The notes under the pieces: model-generated
Database searches by the model: none
What the model saw: only the letters and a program-made list of their open reading frames with translations
Told to the model about the DNA's origin: nothing
Made by a program: the position numbers and the translations under genes
Origin: Hevea brasiliensis
Taxonomy: Eukaryota; Streptophyta; Magnoliopsida; Malpighiales; Euphorbiaceae
Direction: 5' to 3'
DNA length: 64,000 nucleotides
NCBI RefSeq assembly: GCF_030052815.1
Contig: NC_079502.1
Location: 3,930,885 to 3,994,884, forward strand
Part shown: one piece after another, positions 47,831 to 59,786 of the stretch
Position numbering within the stretch: position 1 is the stretch's first letter
Layout of the letters: every line of letters begins with the position of its first letter

Positions 47831-48618
47831 CTATTGCCAATGACGCCCGTTGTGAACCATGTAGGCATGGCTAGGGTTTCCATAAACATGGTAACCATAG
47901 TAAGGATGAGGAATGATCTTCTTCACGGGATACGCTACCGGCTTCGGGAACTGATGGTAGCATCTCGGTGTAGAAGTTGAAACCGCTGAACCAACAGTGG
48001 CAGCATAGCTATTAGATGGTGATGATGATGAAGAAGACGACGACGATGACGACGAAGAGGAAAGAGGAGAAGAGATTTTTTTAGGCATGAAAAGGAAGGC
48101 CCTGATCTTTGGGGTTGCAGCTCGATCGTATTCCTCGATGAGATTAGCTAGATCCTCATCGGAGGTGATCGATACCAGAGCGTCTAGATCCTCTTTTGGC
48201 AACTGACAACGGAGACTCACTCTCGTCCCACACAACTCCCCAAGCTTCAACAACAGCTCTGTATAGACCACCACAGCCAATAATTCCATTCCAAATCATA
48301 CTTCATAATCAAATTAGCTCACACACACACACATAATATATACACAACATATAACGCATTCAATATTTTCACAATTAAACAAAATTAACAGAATAAAACA
48401 AAAACACAAATTAATCAGGACTGACCAGAGAAGGAAATGGAGCGGTCAACGGCGAGAACGCGAGTTTCTCCACCATGATAACGGAGTTTGCCGTCAGGAT
48501 AACGGGGAATGATCTTGCCCCCGTAGCTGCAAAGGAACTTGATGGTGGTAGCGGTGGAAGAGGAGGACGGCGGTTTGAGGTGGCGGTTTGAGGTGTTGTC
48601 AAGGGAAGGTCCGACCAT
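47831..48618 (-). CDS. PB1-domain protein
   Basis: Two exons, 48426-48618 and 47831-48258, with GT-AG borders; 621 nt and 206 residues. The PB1 domain spans residues about 25-110. It starts [25 protein letters not shown], carrying the basic Lys face, and ends in the acidic [14 protein letters not shown] motif, so both interaction faces appear present. PB1 domains pair head-to-tail with other PB1 proteins; the plant members of this small class are uncharacterised. After the domain there is a polyserine run of about 14 residues, then a His/Tyr-rich C-terminus ([18 protein letters not shown]). The start ATG (MVGPSLDN) is the first in frame. A TATA box lies about 150 bases upstream. Confidence 0.88.
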
Positions 48619-48765
48619 GCTGTTTCGATTTAGAAAAGAAATGGGGTCCAGTTTTTGAGATTTGAAAAAGAAAACGAAAAGAAAAACTTTAGAAGGGAAG
48701 AGAAGGAGGCTTGAAGGTCGAGTTGTAGTTCCTCTTCAAGCCTAGGTATGGTACGCTCCTCCCTT

Positions 48766-48773
48766 TATTTATA
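48766..48773 (-). promoter_or_regulatory. TATA box of the PB1-domain gene
   Basis: TATAAATA on the minus strand (context CTCTATAAATAAAGGG), about 150 bases before the ATG. Confidence 0.6.
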
Positions 48774-51700
48774 GAGCTTCTGGTTTTACGCTTTTTACAG
48801 TGCACGGTGGGCAGTAAAAAATGGGTGTGGGTCCAGCTGACGTCAGTTACATCTTCCGATATGGTTAGAAAAATATATTTAATTATTTATACACATTTTA
48901 ATTAATTTTATAAATATAATAATATAAATATTTAATTTAATAATTATTAAATTTATTATTTTATAAATTTAAACTTATGTTAGGCGTGATATAATTTTAA
49001 AATAAATAAAATTAATAAATTTTTTATATTTTAAATTTATCATATATTTAAATTTATTTTTTTAGATAAAAAAATGACATATTTATAATTATGCAATCAA
49101 ATAATTCGAAGAAATCGTATAGCTCTATAATAAAAATTTTAAAAGGTGATGACATACAGAGTGATTATATATCATAAAAATTAAATTTTCTTATAGAGTA
49201 AATCTTTTTAAAAATTTAGGTAAAAGGTAATAAAAATTGGAGCATCTAAACGAAACATGTAGTGTGTTTCTTACTTTTGTCTAGAAACATCGACAAAATT
49301 TAAAAAATGAAAGAGATTATTTTTTATTAATTCAGTAATTTAACTGAATGTCATTAATGCATTACATCTTGGTGATTTATTGCGAGATAAATAAATGAAT
49401 TAACAATTTTAAGATTTAATTTTAAATTAATTATTAATTTTTTATTATTTAGTTTTGTTTGAAATTAAGTTTTTAAAAATTATAAATTTTTTAATTTTAT
49501 TTTTTTATATAATTTTAGATTCAAAAAATAAATTAACAAGCTTAAGTCCTGTATGAATCTTTATGAAATAAATGGATTAACGAATCTAGAAATTTCACAT
49601 AAATAAGATAATTAAATTTGAAAATGAAATGATCGTTATGTAGAAAAAATAACTAATTAATAAATATATAAAAATATTTTTACTAGTAAATTTAATATTA
49701 TTACTTTATTTGAGCTTTCAAATTTAATTATTAAATAGAGAAAAATAATTTTTTTAACATGTAATCCATTAGAAAGAGTACACACCCTTTAATAAAATTA
49801 TTATAATTTTTCAAGATATAAGAAGAAAATAAAATTATTATAATTTTTTTAAGATTTGAGAAGAAAAAGTAGAGAAATATCACGCGCTATTAATAAAATC
49901 ATCGTAAAATGATAAATTTCATTAGTTATTCTAAAATTTAGAAGTTGCAATAGAATTATTCGTACACTTAAAAATGTAATATAAAATTTTAAAATTTTAA
50001 AATTTTGTATAATAAAATTATTTTGACTCTTAATAATCAGTTTATACAATTTAAAATAACAGTGACGTGAATAATTCTCTTTTCTCTATATGATAATAGT
50101 AAAATGAACAATAATATTATTCACAAAGCACTCATAAAAGAATATACGTCCTACAAAATAATAAAACGCTTGATGTATAGCATATATAGTAATTGATTAG
50201 AGAAATTATATTTAAAAATAACAGTAATGATGTATTTTATTGTAACTCTGAATTATTTATATTAACATTTTAATTATAAACTGGTTATTAAAAATTAAAT
50301 ATATATATATATATATATATATATAATGTAAAATTTTAAATTTTAATTTTTAAATTGTATTTTTAAATTTAGAGCATCTTTGTTAACCCTAAAATTCAAG
50401 AACTAACTTGGTAGAATTTATGCACATATAAAAATATTAAAAGATGGAATAAGTTGGTAAGTCTGCAGTAGACGAAATATTAATTATAAATGGTAAGGGT
50501 ATATATGATTAGCAGATTCGTGTGCTTTACGTGTATTCCAATCCAATCTTTTATATTTCTTTCATTTTCCTTAAGAAATCGTTAACCAGCCCAACAAACT
50601 AACAAACCTTTTCTTTATTTTCTGTTATAAAAAAAAAAATAAAAACTTTTCTTCTTTGTTTTTCCAAATATTTCTCTGCCTTTCAACATTGATGCTTATT
50701 AATTATTTAAATTAAAAATATATGGTTAAAAAAAAGGTGAATAAAGGCCATCATTCAAAGAAAAATAATCATTGATTATTTAAGATATATATTTTTTTAA
50801 ATTAAAATTTTATTAGACTGCGAAATTGATTTTCTTTTATTGGAGAATATCAGAAAGTTCAATTTTGCCACATGACTCTCTTACAAGTTATCAACGCACT
50901 CTTTGTTGAATTTCTCATATATGCATCCTTATATAACAAGCAGTTAAGGTAAGGGTTCTTTGATATGTGCTGCTATTATTTGAAAAGATCAGATATTGAA
51001 AAACACTATCAGTGCATGTAGTAATTCTTTGAACTCAATTTTAAACAGATTATATCATGAGAATTAATTCAAGCATGCATCATAAAAATTCATAGCCATA
51101 ACCAGATGATAATATAAGCAAATATTTTTCTGCACCAAAGAAAATTAATAAAAAAAAACAAAAAAAAAATCGTTTTCACTTGACGTAGAATAGTCAATCA
51201 AATTTAAATATCTTTTATTCTAACAGCTTCTTCCTGAATCCACAATCATTCGACGGCTGCATGCATGTATGGTCCAGTCTTCCAGCAGTCATGATCAAGC
51301 CATAAGGAGATCAATGGTGATTTTTTTAATATATTTTAAAAATATATAATTTATTCCACTTTTAAGGGCATATTTACCTTCAAAAATTATTTTTTTACGT
51401 AATATTATTCACTTTTTTTTCATAAAATTAAAATATTTATATATTAAATTTAAATTATAATAATTTTAAAATTAATAAAGAGTCACAAAATTAGATGTGT
51501 TTATATATATATAGGAACAATTTTAGTTAGTGTAAATTTAAAATATATTTTATAAAAATTGTTATTTTAAATTTACTTTAAATATGAATTATAGATCAAA
51601 TATATTTATGAATTATTATTTATTTATAAGCATAAATAATTACATAAATAATAAGTTAGTTTTCAGTTAAATAAACTAAATTAAAATATTTAGAGTAGAA

Positions 51701-52473
51701 TATTTTTAAATCAATTTGTATATATTAAAATTAAAATTTTTATCCAAATATTTTTAAAATACACTTTATTGATTTACTTAAAATTAATCAATTTAATTAA
51801 CAGATTATTTGAATGGAAGGGTTTTGAGAGTAAAATAAAGTAAAGTAAAGTAAAGTTTTAGAAAATTTTTAAGTTATTTGAGATGAGGGTACAGAGGAGA
51901 AATAGTTTTTTTATAGTTAAATCATTCCATTTTTCAATTCACTAATCTGGTGGGTTGAGGGATAAGATTTTTATATTCCTATATTATCATTCTTTAATTT
52001 CTAAAAACTCAAAATTACTCATTATTTGTTTTTATAAATTTAATTGTTTATTAAAAAAATGTATATTTGTAATATTTATATTTAACCTTACTTTTCAATA
52101 CATTCCCTCAAAATAAAATAATATTATTAAGCCTTCATTTACCTTACTTTACTTTATTTTCCTCCTAAACATAAAATAAATTTATGATAACATGAAAAAT
52201 TTTAAAAATAAATAATTTATAAATTTAACTATTATAATATTATTTTATTAAATAAATATATTTCATGAGATTATTATTATTACTATTACTATTATTATTA
52301 TTATTATTATTAAATTGTTACTGTATTACATTAGAATTGGACTTAGTTGAAAAAAATTTTTGAACTTGTTTGGGAAGGTCTAGAAAATTTATGGACTAAT
52401 TTATAGTTTTACATTTAAAGTAAAAAAAAATCAAAAATCAAAAATCAAAAATCAAAATTAAGAATTAAGTATC
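48774..52473. other. AT-rich intergenic region
   Basis: Very AT-rich DNA with (TA)n at about 50299-50324 and several homopolymer tracts. No gene seen, apart from the MITE-like element at 51828-52165. Confidence 0.5.
51828..52165. mobile_element. Possible MITE with AAATAAAGTAAAG inverted ends
   Basis: The left end reads GAGTAAAATAAAGTAAAGTAAAG and the right end, on the opposite strand, GAGGAAAATAAAGTAAAGTAAGG. About 300 AT-rich bases lie between. A similar CTTTACTTTACTATACC-type stretch lies at about 59805-59830. No target duplication established. Confidence 0.35.
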
Positions 52474-53777
52474 GGGCTACAGACCCCCCAATTGGTTTTT
52501 TATCTTTTAGTCCCTCTCCTTTTTCTTTTTCTTCCCTCTTCCTCCTTCCCACCACTGACCACCCACCACCAGCCACCTCCTCTGATCACGCTCCACCTCC
52601 GACAACCTTGTTACCTCTCCAAGCATCGAATTTCGGCCAATAATTGGACAAAAAAATGTCCAAACATCCCAAAATAACCCAATCAGTTTTTTTGTGGGAT
52701 CTCTCACATTTGGAGATCATTTCTGTCGAGATTAGTCCTAAAACACTCCTTTTTTCATGGGCTTCAAGTGGATACCAGGCTTGCACGAAATTGTTTCCCG
52801 GTTTGTGCAAATTAAGCTTCAAAAATTTTAACACATTTTGGCTTATGGCTTAATTTCTCCCAAACCATATTTTTTTCTCAAAAATCTAAGTATACCAACA
52901 TGTTATACACTCCAAAAGTTTTGAAACGATACCAATTAGAGAATTTTTTGACACAAAAAAATTTTCGAGACACACGAGCTAGCTGGTGAGATTTCAGGTT
53001 TTTAAAGCCATTTTTTGGATTAAATAAAATTATATTCTAACTCCTTATATTCTAGGCTTCGTGTAGGAACTTTTATTTCAGAGAAATTCCACAAGCACCC
53101 AGAACTGCAATTGTGGTCCAGAAGCGTGGGCTCCGAGACCCACCTTGAAAGTAGGTCGATGTTATAGTCATTTCTACCATTTTCAGACACCTCATACTTG
53201 TTTCAAGTTAGAATTAGAGTAGGCAACCCAAATGCAAATTCACCCTTTTTGCTTTAAGTTGAGCTATAGATCGGTAATTAATAAAATATTTGTGAGTGTA
53301 TGAAATGCACTAATTTTAATTGTAATATTAAGATAGTATTATTAAGGACCTCCAAAAATATTTATAGAATTTTTGAAAGTGAATTGGATATTTTTAGACA
53401 ATAGTAAATTTTAGGCTCTTGACCTGAAATTGAATAATAACACTAGTTAATTGGTTTTGGCAATCCCTGATTGGGCATTGTATTGTGTTGTGTTGTGGGT
53501 CTGAGGCCTTTGGGTTGTTGAGATATAAATTGTGTTTTCTTGCAGGGAGATTAGATTCTAGGTATAAAAAAAACTCTTTCAAATTTTCAGTACAAACCTA
53601 AGAAAACTTTTATTTCTTTACTTAATTATTATTAGTGTATTCTTGATAAATCTTTGATATATTTACTTAGGTAATATAAATCAATCATTTTCTTCTTTTC
53701 AATAGTACCAGTAAGCATTGGGTTGCACTGTGAGTTAGATATTAATTATTTTTGTAATTTTAATATTATTTATATTC

Positions 53778-53906
53778 TTGGCATTCTCATCCATTGTATA
53801 TATATTTTCATTCTTAGTTAAATGAATTAGAAGTATTCTTATTGCTGTACATTTAATAGTTGCTAATTGTTTGTGATTGTCACCCTCAGGATAATTTGGA
53901 GCTGTG

Positions 53907-53955
<49 letters not shown>

Positions 53956-54098
53956 GCATTCGCATGCATTGTATATATGTATTTTCATTATTAGTTAAAT
54001 GAATTAGAAGTATTCTTATTGCTGTGCATTTAATAGTTGTTAATTGTTTGTGATTATCACCCTCAGGATAATTTGGAGCTGTGTTATATATATATATA
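53778..54098. repeat. Tandem duplication of about 175 bp ending in (TA)n
   Basis: A unit starting TTGGCATTC at 53778 and ending in TGGAGCTGTGTTATATATA is repeated from 53953, with few differences. The first unit carries a much longer TA tract (53908-53951) than the second (about 54084-54099). Confidence 0.9.
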
Positions 54099-54235
54099 TG
54101 ATTGGACGGGTAGCCACAACTTGAGCTAGTCTCGCTGGAACCTAGTCCTCATGGATATGGAAAGTCGGGGTGATACACGGCTTTGAGTTGATCTCGTTGG
54201 CCTCCGCACTTGGATTTAAGTGACACTACAAGAAA

Positions 54236-55015
54236 ATATCGAAACAAAAACCGAATTTAGAAACGGATTTATATCGGTTTATAATTTGAAACGGATTTTG
54301 AAACGGAAATTGAGAAGAATAGGTTAAATATATCAGAAACTGATTAGAAACCGATTTGAAACTGAATTTTGAAACGGAAGCATATCGGTTTCTAAATTGC
54401 GCGGCTTCATTTGGCAGCAAATTTAATATCAGTTTAGAAATCGACATAAACCAAATCAAACCGAATCATTTTCCGTTTCTATTTTGAAGGCTCAAAACTA
54501 GTTCTAGAAGTTAAATTTAGAAACTGATTACTTTCGGTTTCAAAAATTAAAATATATTTAGAAACCGATTTATATCGGTTTCAAAATTAATATAATTCTA
54601 TTTTATTTAGTAAATTTTAAAGGCAAAATAGAAACCGATTTATATTAGTTTCAAATTCCTTAAGTTATTTAGAAACCGATTACTTTCGGTTTCAAAAATT
54701 AAATGATAATGTAATTATATTTAGAAACCGATTTCTATCGGTTTCAAAATCAATATAATTTCTATTTTATTTATTAAATTTTAAAGTTAAAATAGAAACC
54801 GATTCTTGTCAGTTTCTAATTTCTTAATTTACACTTAGAAACCGATAGCTTTCGGTTTCAAAATTTACATACTGTATGTTTTAAAGTTAAATTAGAAACC
54901 GATTTATATCGGTTTCTAACTTCTTTGTTTATATTTAAAAATCGATTACTTTCGATTTCAAAAATTAAGGGGTTGTCCAATTATATTTAGAAACCGATTA
55001 CTTTCGGTTTCAAAC
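54236..55015. repeat. Left subterminal repeat array of the CACTA element
   Basis: More than ten copies of AGAAACCGATT followed within a few bases by TCGGTTTC, so each unit is itself close to palindromic. Typical spacing is 40-80 bases. Confidence 0.9.
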
Positions 55016-55439
55016 TTAATCTATCTTTTATTTGTGGAATTTAGATTTCCCTCTAGGTTTTCTGATTCTAAGCAAGCTCACTCCCGTTTTGGCGTTCTCC
55101 TTTATTTCAATGGCTTCACCGGAACCAAAGTGCCTTCTTCTCTTGTCAATTCTTATTGCTATCCTCTCTTTTTCTGCCTCCATTAGGCCCTACAAAATCC
55201 TCTTCATCTCCTCTTACTCCTTCTCCATAAAGCCCCTTTACCCTAACTAGAACTGTGACCACCTTTCCTCCACTAGATTTGTCACCGAAATCACCCAATG
55301 ACGTTTCTCATCTGAGATCTCCCTCAATCATCGGGTTTTCCATCCTAGGTTTTCCTCCATTCAATATCACCCAAATATGTGACTAATTGTGGAAAGAAAA
55401 AGGAAATTAGAAAGTTCATTGCTAGTATTAGGAGCAGGC

Positions 55440-55885
55440 AGTGGTGGCACTTGATGTGTCTGCTGGTCAATTGAATTGGATGGTCAGTGATTGCCGTCCT
55501 AGGTGAGTTCCTTACTACATAGTTATGTTTTGTGCTTGCCGTCCTAGGTGAGTTCCTTACTACAGAGTTCCTTACTGCTAGTTATGTCTTGGAAGACTGT
55601 TGGCTTTTCTTGGGTGTTTGCAGGAACAAGGCGTCAATGTTTCCTCTTCCGCATAATGATCGGAGTCTGTGGCACCGCCGATCGCGCCTCTTCATGGTTC
55701 TGTTGGTAGCCTAGGATTTATTGTGTGATGAACTTGGGACTTATCTATTTTTAGGGCTAGTTTAATTCTTTAGGGCCTCTAGTCCACTGTGTTTCTTCTT
55801 TGTGGTTGAGCTGCTGTTGGATCTGGCTTTGTAACCTTGGGCTGACAATGAAACTTATCTTCGATTAAAAGAAAAAAAAAGAAGA
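55440..55885 (+). repeat. LINE 3' end inside the CACTA element
   Basis: A non-coding stretch with GGCTTTGTAACCTTGGGCTG and then an AATGAAACTTATCTTCGATT tail ending in a poly-A run (about 55866-55880), typical of plant L1-type 3' ends. A 45-bp tandem duplication (TGCCGTCCTAGGTGAGTTCC at 55492 and 55537) precedes it. Confidence 0.5.
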
Positions 55886-56003
55886 AACTTCATTGTGATA
55901 TTAGTCGTTATTGGAGTGGGTGAACTGCCGCATCACCATATGATACCATAGTGATAAGAGAGGCACCACGTAGAGTGAGTTTTTCTCCTAAATCAAAGCC
56001 AAG

Positions 56004-56012
56004 AAACCCTAA
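56004..56012 (+). promoter_or_regulatory. Telo-box in captured DNA
   Basis: AAACCCTAA, a motif common near the transcription start of plant ribosomal-protein genes. It is followed by a leader-like stretch and an AG|GTAAG donor-like site near 56090. It may come from the promoter/leader of the captured ribosomal protein L18 gene, but this link is only inferred. Confidence 0.3.
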
Positions 56013-56440
56013 CTCTTCCCATTTTCGTAAATTTCTCCATCATTTCTTTACAACCACGACAATTTGCTTAATTTGAATCACAGAGGTAAGATTTTTTTTC
56101 TAATTGAATTCAGTTTTGAGCTTTCTTTAAATGACAAGCCTCCAATTTCACTGCTTTAGAAAGAAATATGTCATTTAGGAAACGACATGGTTGATTCTGA
56201 ATTTCTGATTTGTAAAATTCAATGTTGTGTTGCAGAGGAAGCAAAAGGCAAACCTAAATGGGTTACATAATACGTGTCATTTGGATGCACCATTTAAATT
56301 CCCTTCTTACACTTAATTTGTTTTGAATGCTTCTTGATGAGGATTGTTGTATTTGAGTGCTATAGCTTTTGGCATATACAGTCTTTCTACTTATTGGAAT
56401 TATGCCAATAAACATAAAAGTCGCTCTTGCTCCTTTCAAG

Positions 56441-57802
56441 TCAAGCATCCAAATATTATATCATTTCTATACTGATCGAGGTTGAAACTTTTGATGGTTC
56501 TACCTCAAGGATTACATTGTATATGGTAATCGAACCTATTATGCCACTATCCGAGAAGATCAAGAAGCTAGGTTTAGAAGGCACACAAAGGTATAAGTGT
56601 AGTAATCTGGTGGATTTGTGCTCCTTTCTAGGTGTCAAATTTCAATGAGTTGCGTATGTTACATAAATCTAGTTAATGCATTACTCAACCTTCTTTGCAT
56701 GATGATTTATACATTCTGTTCATCCACAAGTTAATATTTCAAGCTCTGTCATAATCGGTCATTGATGGGTATTTCACACATACACATGCATAGAGTTAAT
56801 TGGGAGTCCAATTTATTGCAATTTCTTTTTAACTTCTGCATGGCATATGCAGTTATCTTGAATTTACTACTTAAGCAACAATTGTGAGTAGGGTAATCCC
56901 TGATGACTATGTTCAGAAGAACATCATAAACTCTTTTCCTTCCCAATTACATTAATTCAATTTATTTTTTATTTCTTTGCTTAATTTTTATATAAAATTT
57001 TTATTCCGCGTTCTTCTTATACTCAACTACATAAATTTTTTATGATGATGAATGTTAAACTATGATTTCTTGCTATCATTCATTCTGGATGATTCATGTG
57101 GATTTCTTTCAACACTAGCTATTTAGTAAGAATCGGATATTGTTTCTTTTCCATCAAGAATATGAATGGCTTGTTGGACCACAATACAAACCAATGAGTT
57201 GGCTAAGTCCGATCGGGTTGCAATCGTAAAATCTCCACCATGGGCCATTGATTCTGGGGTTTGGGTAAGACTGCAGCTTGTCTTTTGTTTTGGTGTAAAT
57301 GGGTAGCATATCTTTCCATGAAACTAAAATTGCTGCCTCTCTCATATTTGGTTGAGGAAAGATTATATAAGTTCAATTGAGTATTCTTAAAATTTATTGG
57401 CTGATAGGGCATTAAATTTATGGAGTATTGTATTCTTTTTCTTAACTTCTTCCATAGAGGGCACAATGTAGAATCTAATTTGCCTTTTCTTTTTTGGATG
57501 TAATTCGTAGGTTGTTTTATACATGAAATCTTTTCTGGTATCAAGTTGGGTAAAACAGAGGAGTTGCGCAACACTAGTTCCATTCCAAAGGTTTTATCTG
57601 TATTTGAAACAATGATATTATTAAATTCTTTCTGGTTTTTGTGTGGGGTTTACTGCTTTTTTGTTGGTTGCTTTGAATTCATCTCAGGACTCATTTCTAT
57701 TACATGTGTGTTTCCTTTAGTCATTGCTTCAGGATTACCAGCGGCTCTTGAGTTCTATGCCCTCTCGCAGGATGAATACATCAAAGCTTATAGAAAATAG
57801 TG
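56441..57802 (+). pseudogene. Captured SCYL1-like pseudokinase gene fragments
   Basis: Four exon-like blocks in the right order on the plus strand recall the N-terminal kinase-like domain of plant SCYL1/CTEXP-type proteins. Block a (about 56441-56590) gives KHPNIISFL, then VETFDGSTSRITLYMV and PLSEKIKKLGLEGTQR with a GT donor. Block b (57158-57264) gives YEWLVGPQYKPM and, after a one-base loss, AKSDRVAIVKSPPWAIDS. Block c (57546-57590) gives GKTEELRNTSSIPK. Block d (57733-57802), with AG acceptor and GT donor, gives DYQRLLSSMPSRRMNTSK. The mid-kinase part between blocks a and b is missing and at least two frameshifts are present, so no full protein can be made. SCYL1 proteins are HEAT-repeat pseudokinases linked to COPI traffic and tRNA export. 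Identification is from memory of the family. Confidence 0.75.
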
Positions 57803-58089
57803 GTGAGTTCTTATTTTGGGTCTATTGTATATTTGTATTTCTTTTCATTTTAGGAACTTCATAGCAGTACCAAGAGTTACTATGAGATGGGGTTTTTTGT
57901 CCATGTGTTTGTCTATTATAGTCTTTGTTATATATGGATTGCTTTGTATTTGTAAGATCAAAGGCATTGGTCATTGTTAGATTGTTATGTTATTTGCTAC
58001 TTTCTAGGTTTCATAAATTCTCTCATTAATTATATGAGTTGTCTGATATTTGAACATTGTTTCAAGTGTTGTTTCTATTGTTTATAAAG

Positions 58090-58248
58090 GTTCTCCTAAG
58101 AAGTCTAAAGAATGCTCGTGAAACTATGAAAAACATTGGCTCAGCTTTTGGTGTGCTACACAGCCATACCAAACCACATGTGCGATCAAAGGGAAGGAAG
58201 TTTGAGAGAGTTAGAGGGACGAGGAATAGCAAGGGATTTAGTGTTTGA
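58090..58248 (+). pseudogene. Captured 3' coding block of ribosomal protein L18 (eL18)
   Basis: An open stretch of 52 codons plus TGA that aligns to the C-terminus of eL18. [19 protein letters not shown] corresponds to the family's [37 protein letters not shown] to [18 protein letters not shown], and the end NSKGFSV to NSRGFRV. Several normally invariant residues are changed (Gly-Pro to Ser-Leu, Pro to Leu before HSH), as expected for a non-functional copy. It starts right after an AAAG, near where an intron acceptor would be. The rest of the gene is absent. It lies 290 bases after the last kinase-derived block in the same orientation. Confidence 0.85.
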
Positions 58249-58589
58249 GCTATTTTTAGTTCCAAATGTCAGGCAATTATTTTATTTTTTATTATTATGT
58301 CCTAAATTTTGTTAGACGCTATGTTCTAATGAAAATTGTTTATGTTATTAATAATTCCTAGCTTGAATTGTTTATGTTATTTTATTCTTATAATATTTTA
58401 TTTTTCTATATAGTACATTACCGTCATAATTCTTTACTATGTTATCTATATATAATATTGATTGATATCTAATATCTGATACCCCTATATTGTAAATATT
58501 GTGATATTGAGCATTATTATATGCTTCAATATAAGAAATAATATATTAAAAAAATATAAAAAAAAATTTACAATAATTTAAAATGGATT

Positions 58590-59015
58590 GCATTTGGTTT
58601 TAAAATAGAAAGGATTTTTCTTTTTATGTTTAGAAACGGATTTGAAACGAAACTTCCGATTCTATTTAGAAACCGAATGTATTTCGGTTTTAAAAATGTT
58701 TGATTTTTGTTTTATTAATATTACAAGTTAGAAACCGATTAGAAACGAAAATCCATTTCAGGTCAATAGAAACCAAAAAGTGTCAGTTTCTAACTTGAAA
58801 CAGATTTAGAAACCAAATTAATTCGGTTTCTAATTTTAAAACGGAAATATCTGTTTTAAAATGGTTTCAGAATTTGAAACGGATTTCATAATCCGTTTTT
58901 AATTTATTTAGAAACCAGCAGATTGTAAACCGAATATTTCGGTTTCAAATCGGTTTCTAATTGCAATTAGAAACCGATTTTCATTGATTTAAAACCGATT
59001 TTTCGGTTTCAAATT
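58590..59015. repeat. Right subterminal repeat array of the CACTA element
   Basis: The same GAAACCGATT/TCGGTTTC motif family as at the left end, more diverged and more tightly packed. Confidence 0.85.
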
Positions 59016-59786
59016 CCCTTTTTTCTTGTAGTGTGAAAATTCTGCTTGAGTTGAACTCATTGGCGGGTCTTAGATTAAGAGAGTTGGATAGAAGATCAAC
59101 TCCCATAGTTATGTGTGAAAATGCTATTATGAGTGCGTACATAGCTCTAAATTATCTTCTTGTGCAAGAATTAGGTGAATTTCTTGATATAAGTGCTTGG
59201 TGTGCATTTCATATTTAGGAATGCATCAGTCTTAGATAGTAATAAAAATTATAATTATAATCAATAGCTAAATTCTCTAAGTTAAACGCTCACCCTTATT
59301 CAATTATTTTTTTCTAAGTGATAGGTGAATGTTATTTTTGAGTTAACCTACTTTTTTTCTCATAGAAAACTTGAAATAGTTAATGTAGTAATTGTTAATT
59401 TTATTATTCAAATCTAGAACTCTGTAGTGACTGTAATGGTATTCTTGTATTGTAAAAATAATATATTTGACTTATGATGCTTTTGTGATATTGGATTTAG
59501 AGTAAGTTGAGCTCCCCATTTTGATATTGGATGTTGATTTGATTTGTGAGGGTGAGCTGAGTTTTTCAATTGTGGTTTTGTTTGTAATACAGGTCAGGTG
59601 AGTTTTCTCTTTGTTGGATTGTTCATTTTATAGCCGGACTTTGTCCGTTTGTTTTCTTGATGTTGGGCCTTCCTTTTTAGGTTTTTGTTATTGGGTTATA
59701 AACTGCTTAGACTTACTACGAGTTTCGGGAGCCTTATGCCGACCCAAGTCCTAGTGCCAATCCAGCTCAGAAATTAAATCGTGACA

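Larger units (their letters stand above)
54224..59033. mobile_element. Non-autonomous CACTA (En/Spm) element, 4810 bp, with captured host-gene pieces
   Basis: The ends are CACTACAAGAAAA on the left and its exact reverse complement TTTTCTTGTAGTG on the right, the canonical CACTA terminal repeat. A perfect 3-bp target duplication TGA flanks it (54221-54223 and 59034-59036). Arrays of a GAAACCGATT/TCGGTTTC palindromic motif fill the first about 780 and last about 430 bases, as expected for subterminal transposase-binding sites. No transposase is encoded. Inside lie a LINE tail, exon-like blocks of a SCYL1-like kinase, and the C-terminal coding block of ribosomal protein L18. It therefore belongs with gene-capturing (Pack-type) CACTA elements. 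Confidence 0.93.
52474..59786 (+). repeat. Degraded LTR-like repeat split by the CACTA element
   Basis: Sequence left (52474-54223) and right (59034-59786) of the CACTA element reads as one older repeat once the element and one TGA are removed. Its right end (GACCCAAGTCCTAGTGCC through AAATCGTGACA) looks like the end of a plant LTR. The left boundary and a target-site duplication were not found. No protein-coding domain is visible in either part. Confidence 0.35.

Noticed and set aside
53908..53951. Frame with an Ile-Tyr repeat on the minus strand
   Set aside because: Produced by the (TA)n tract.
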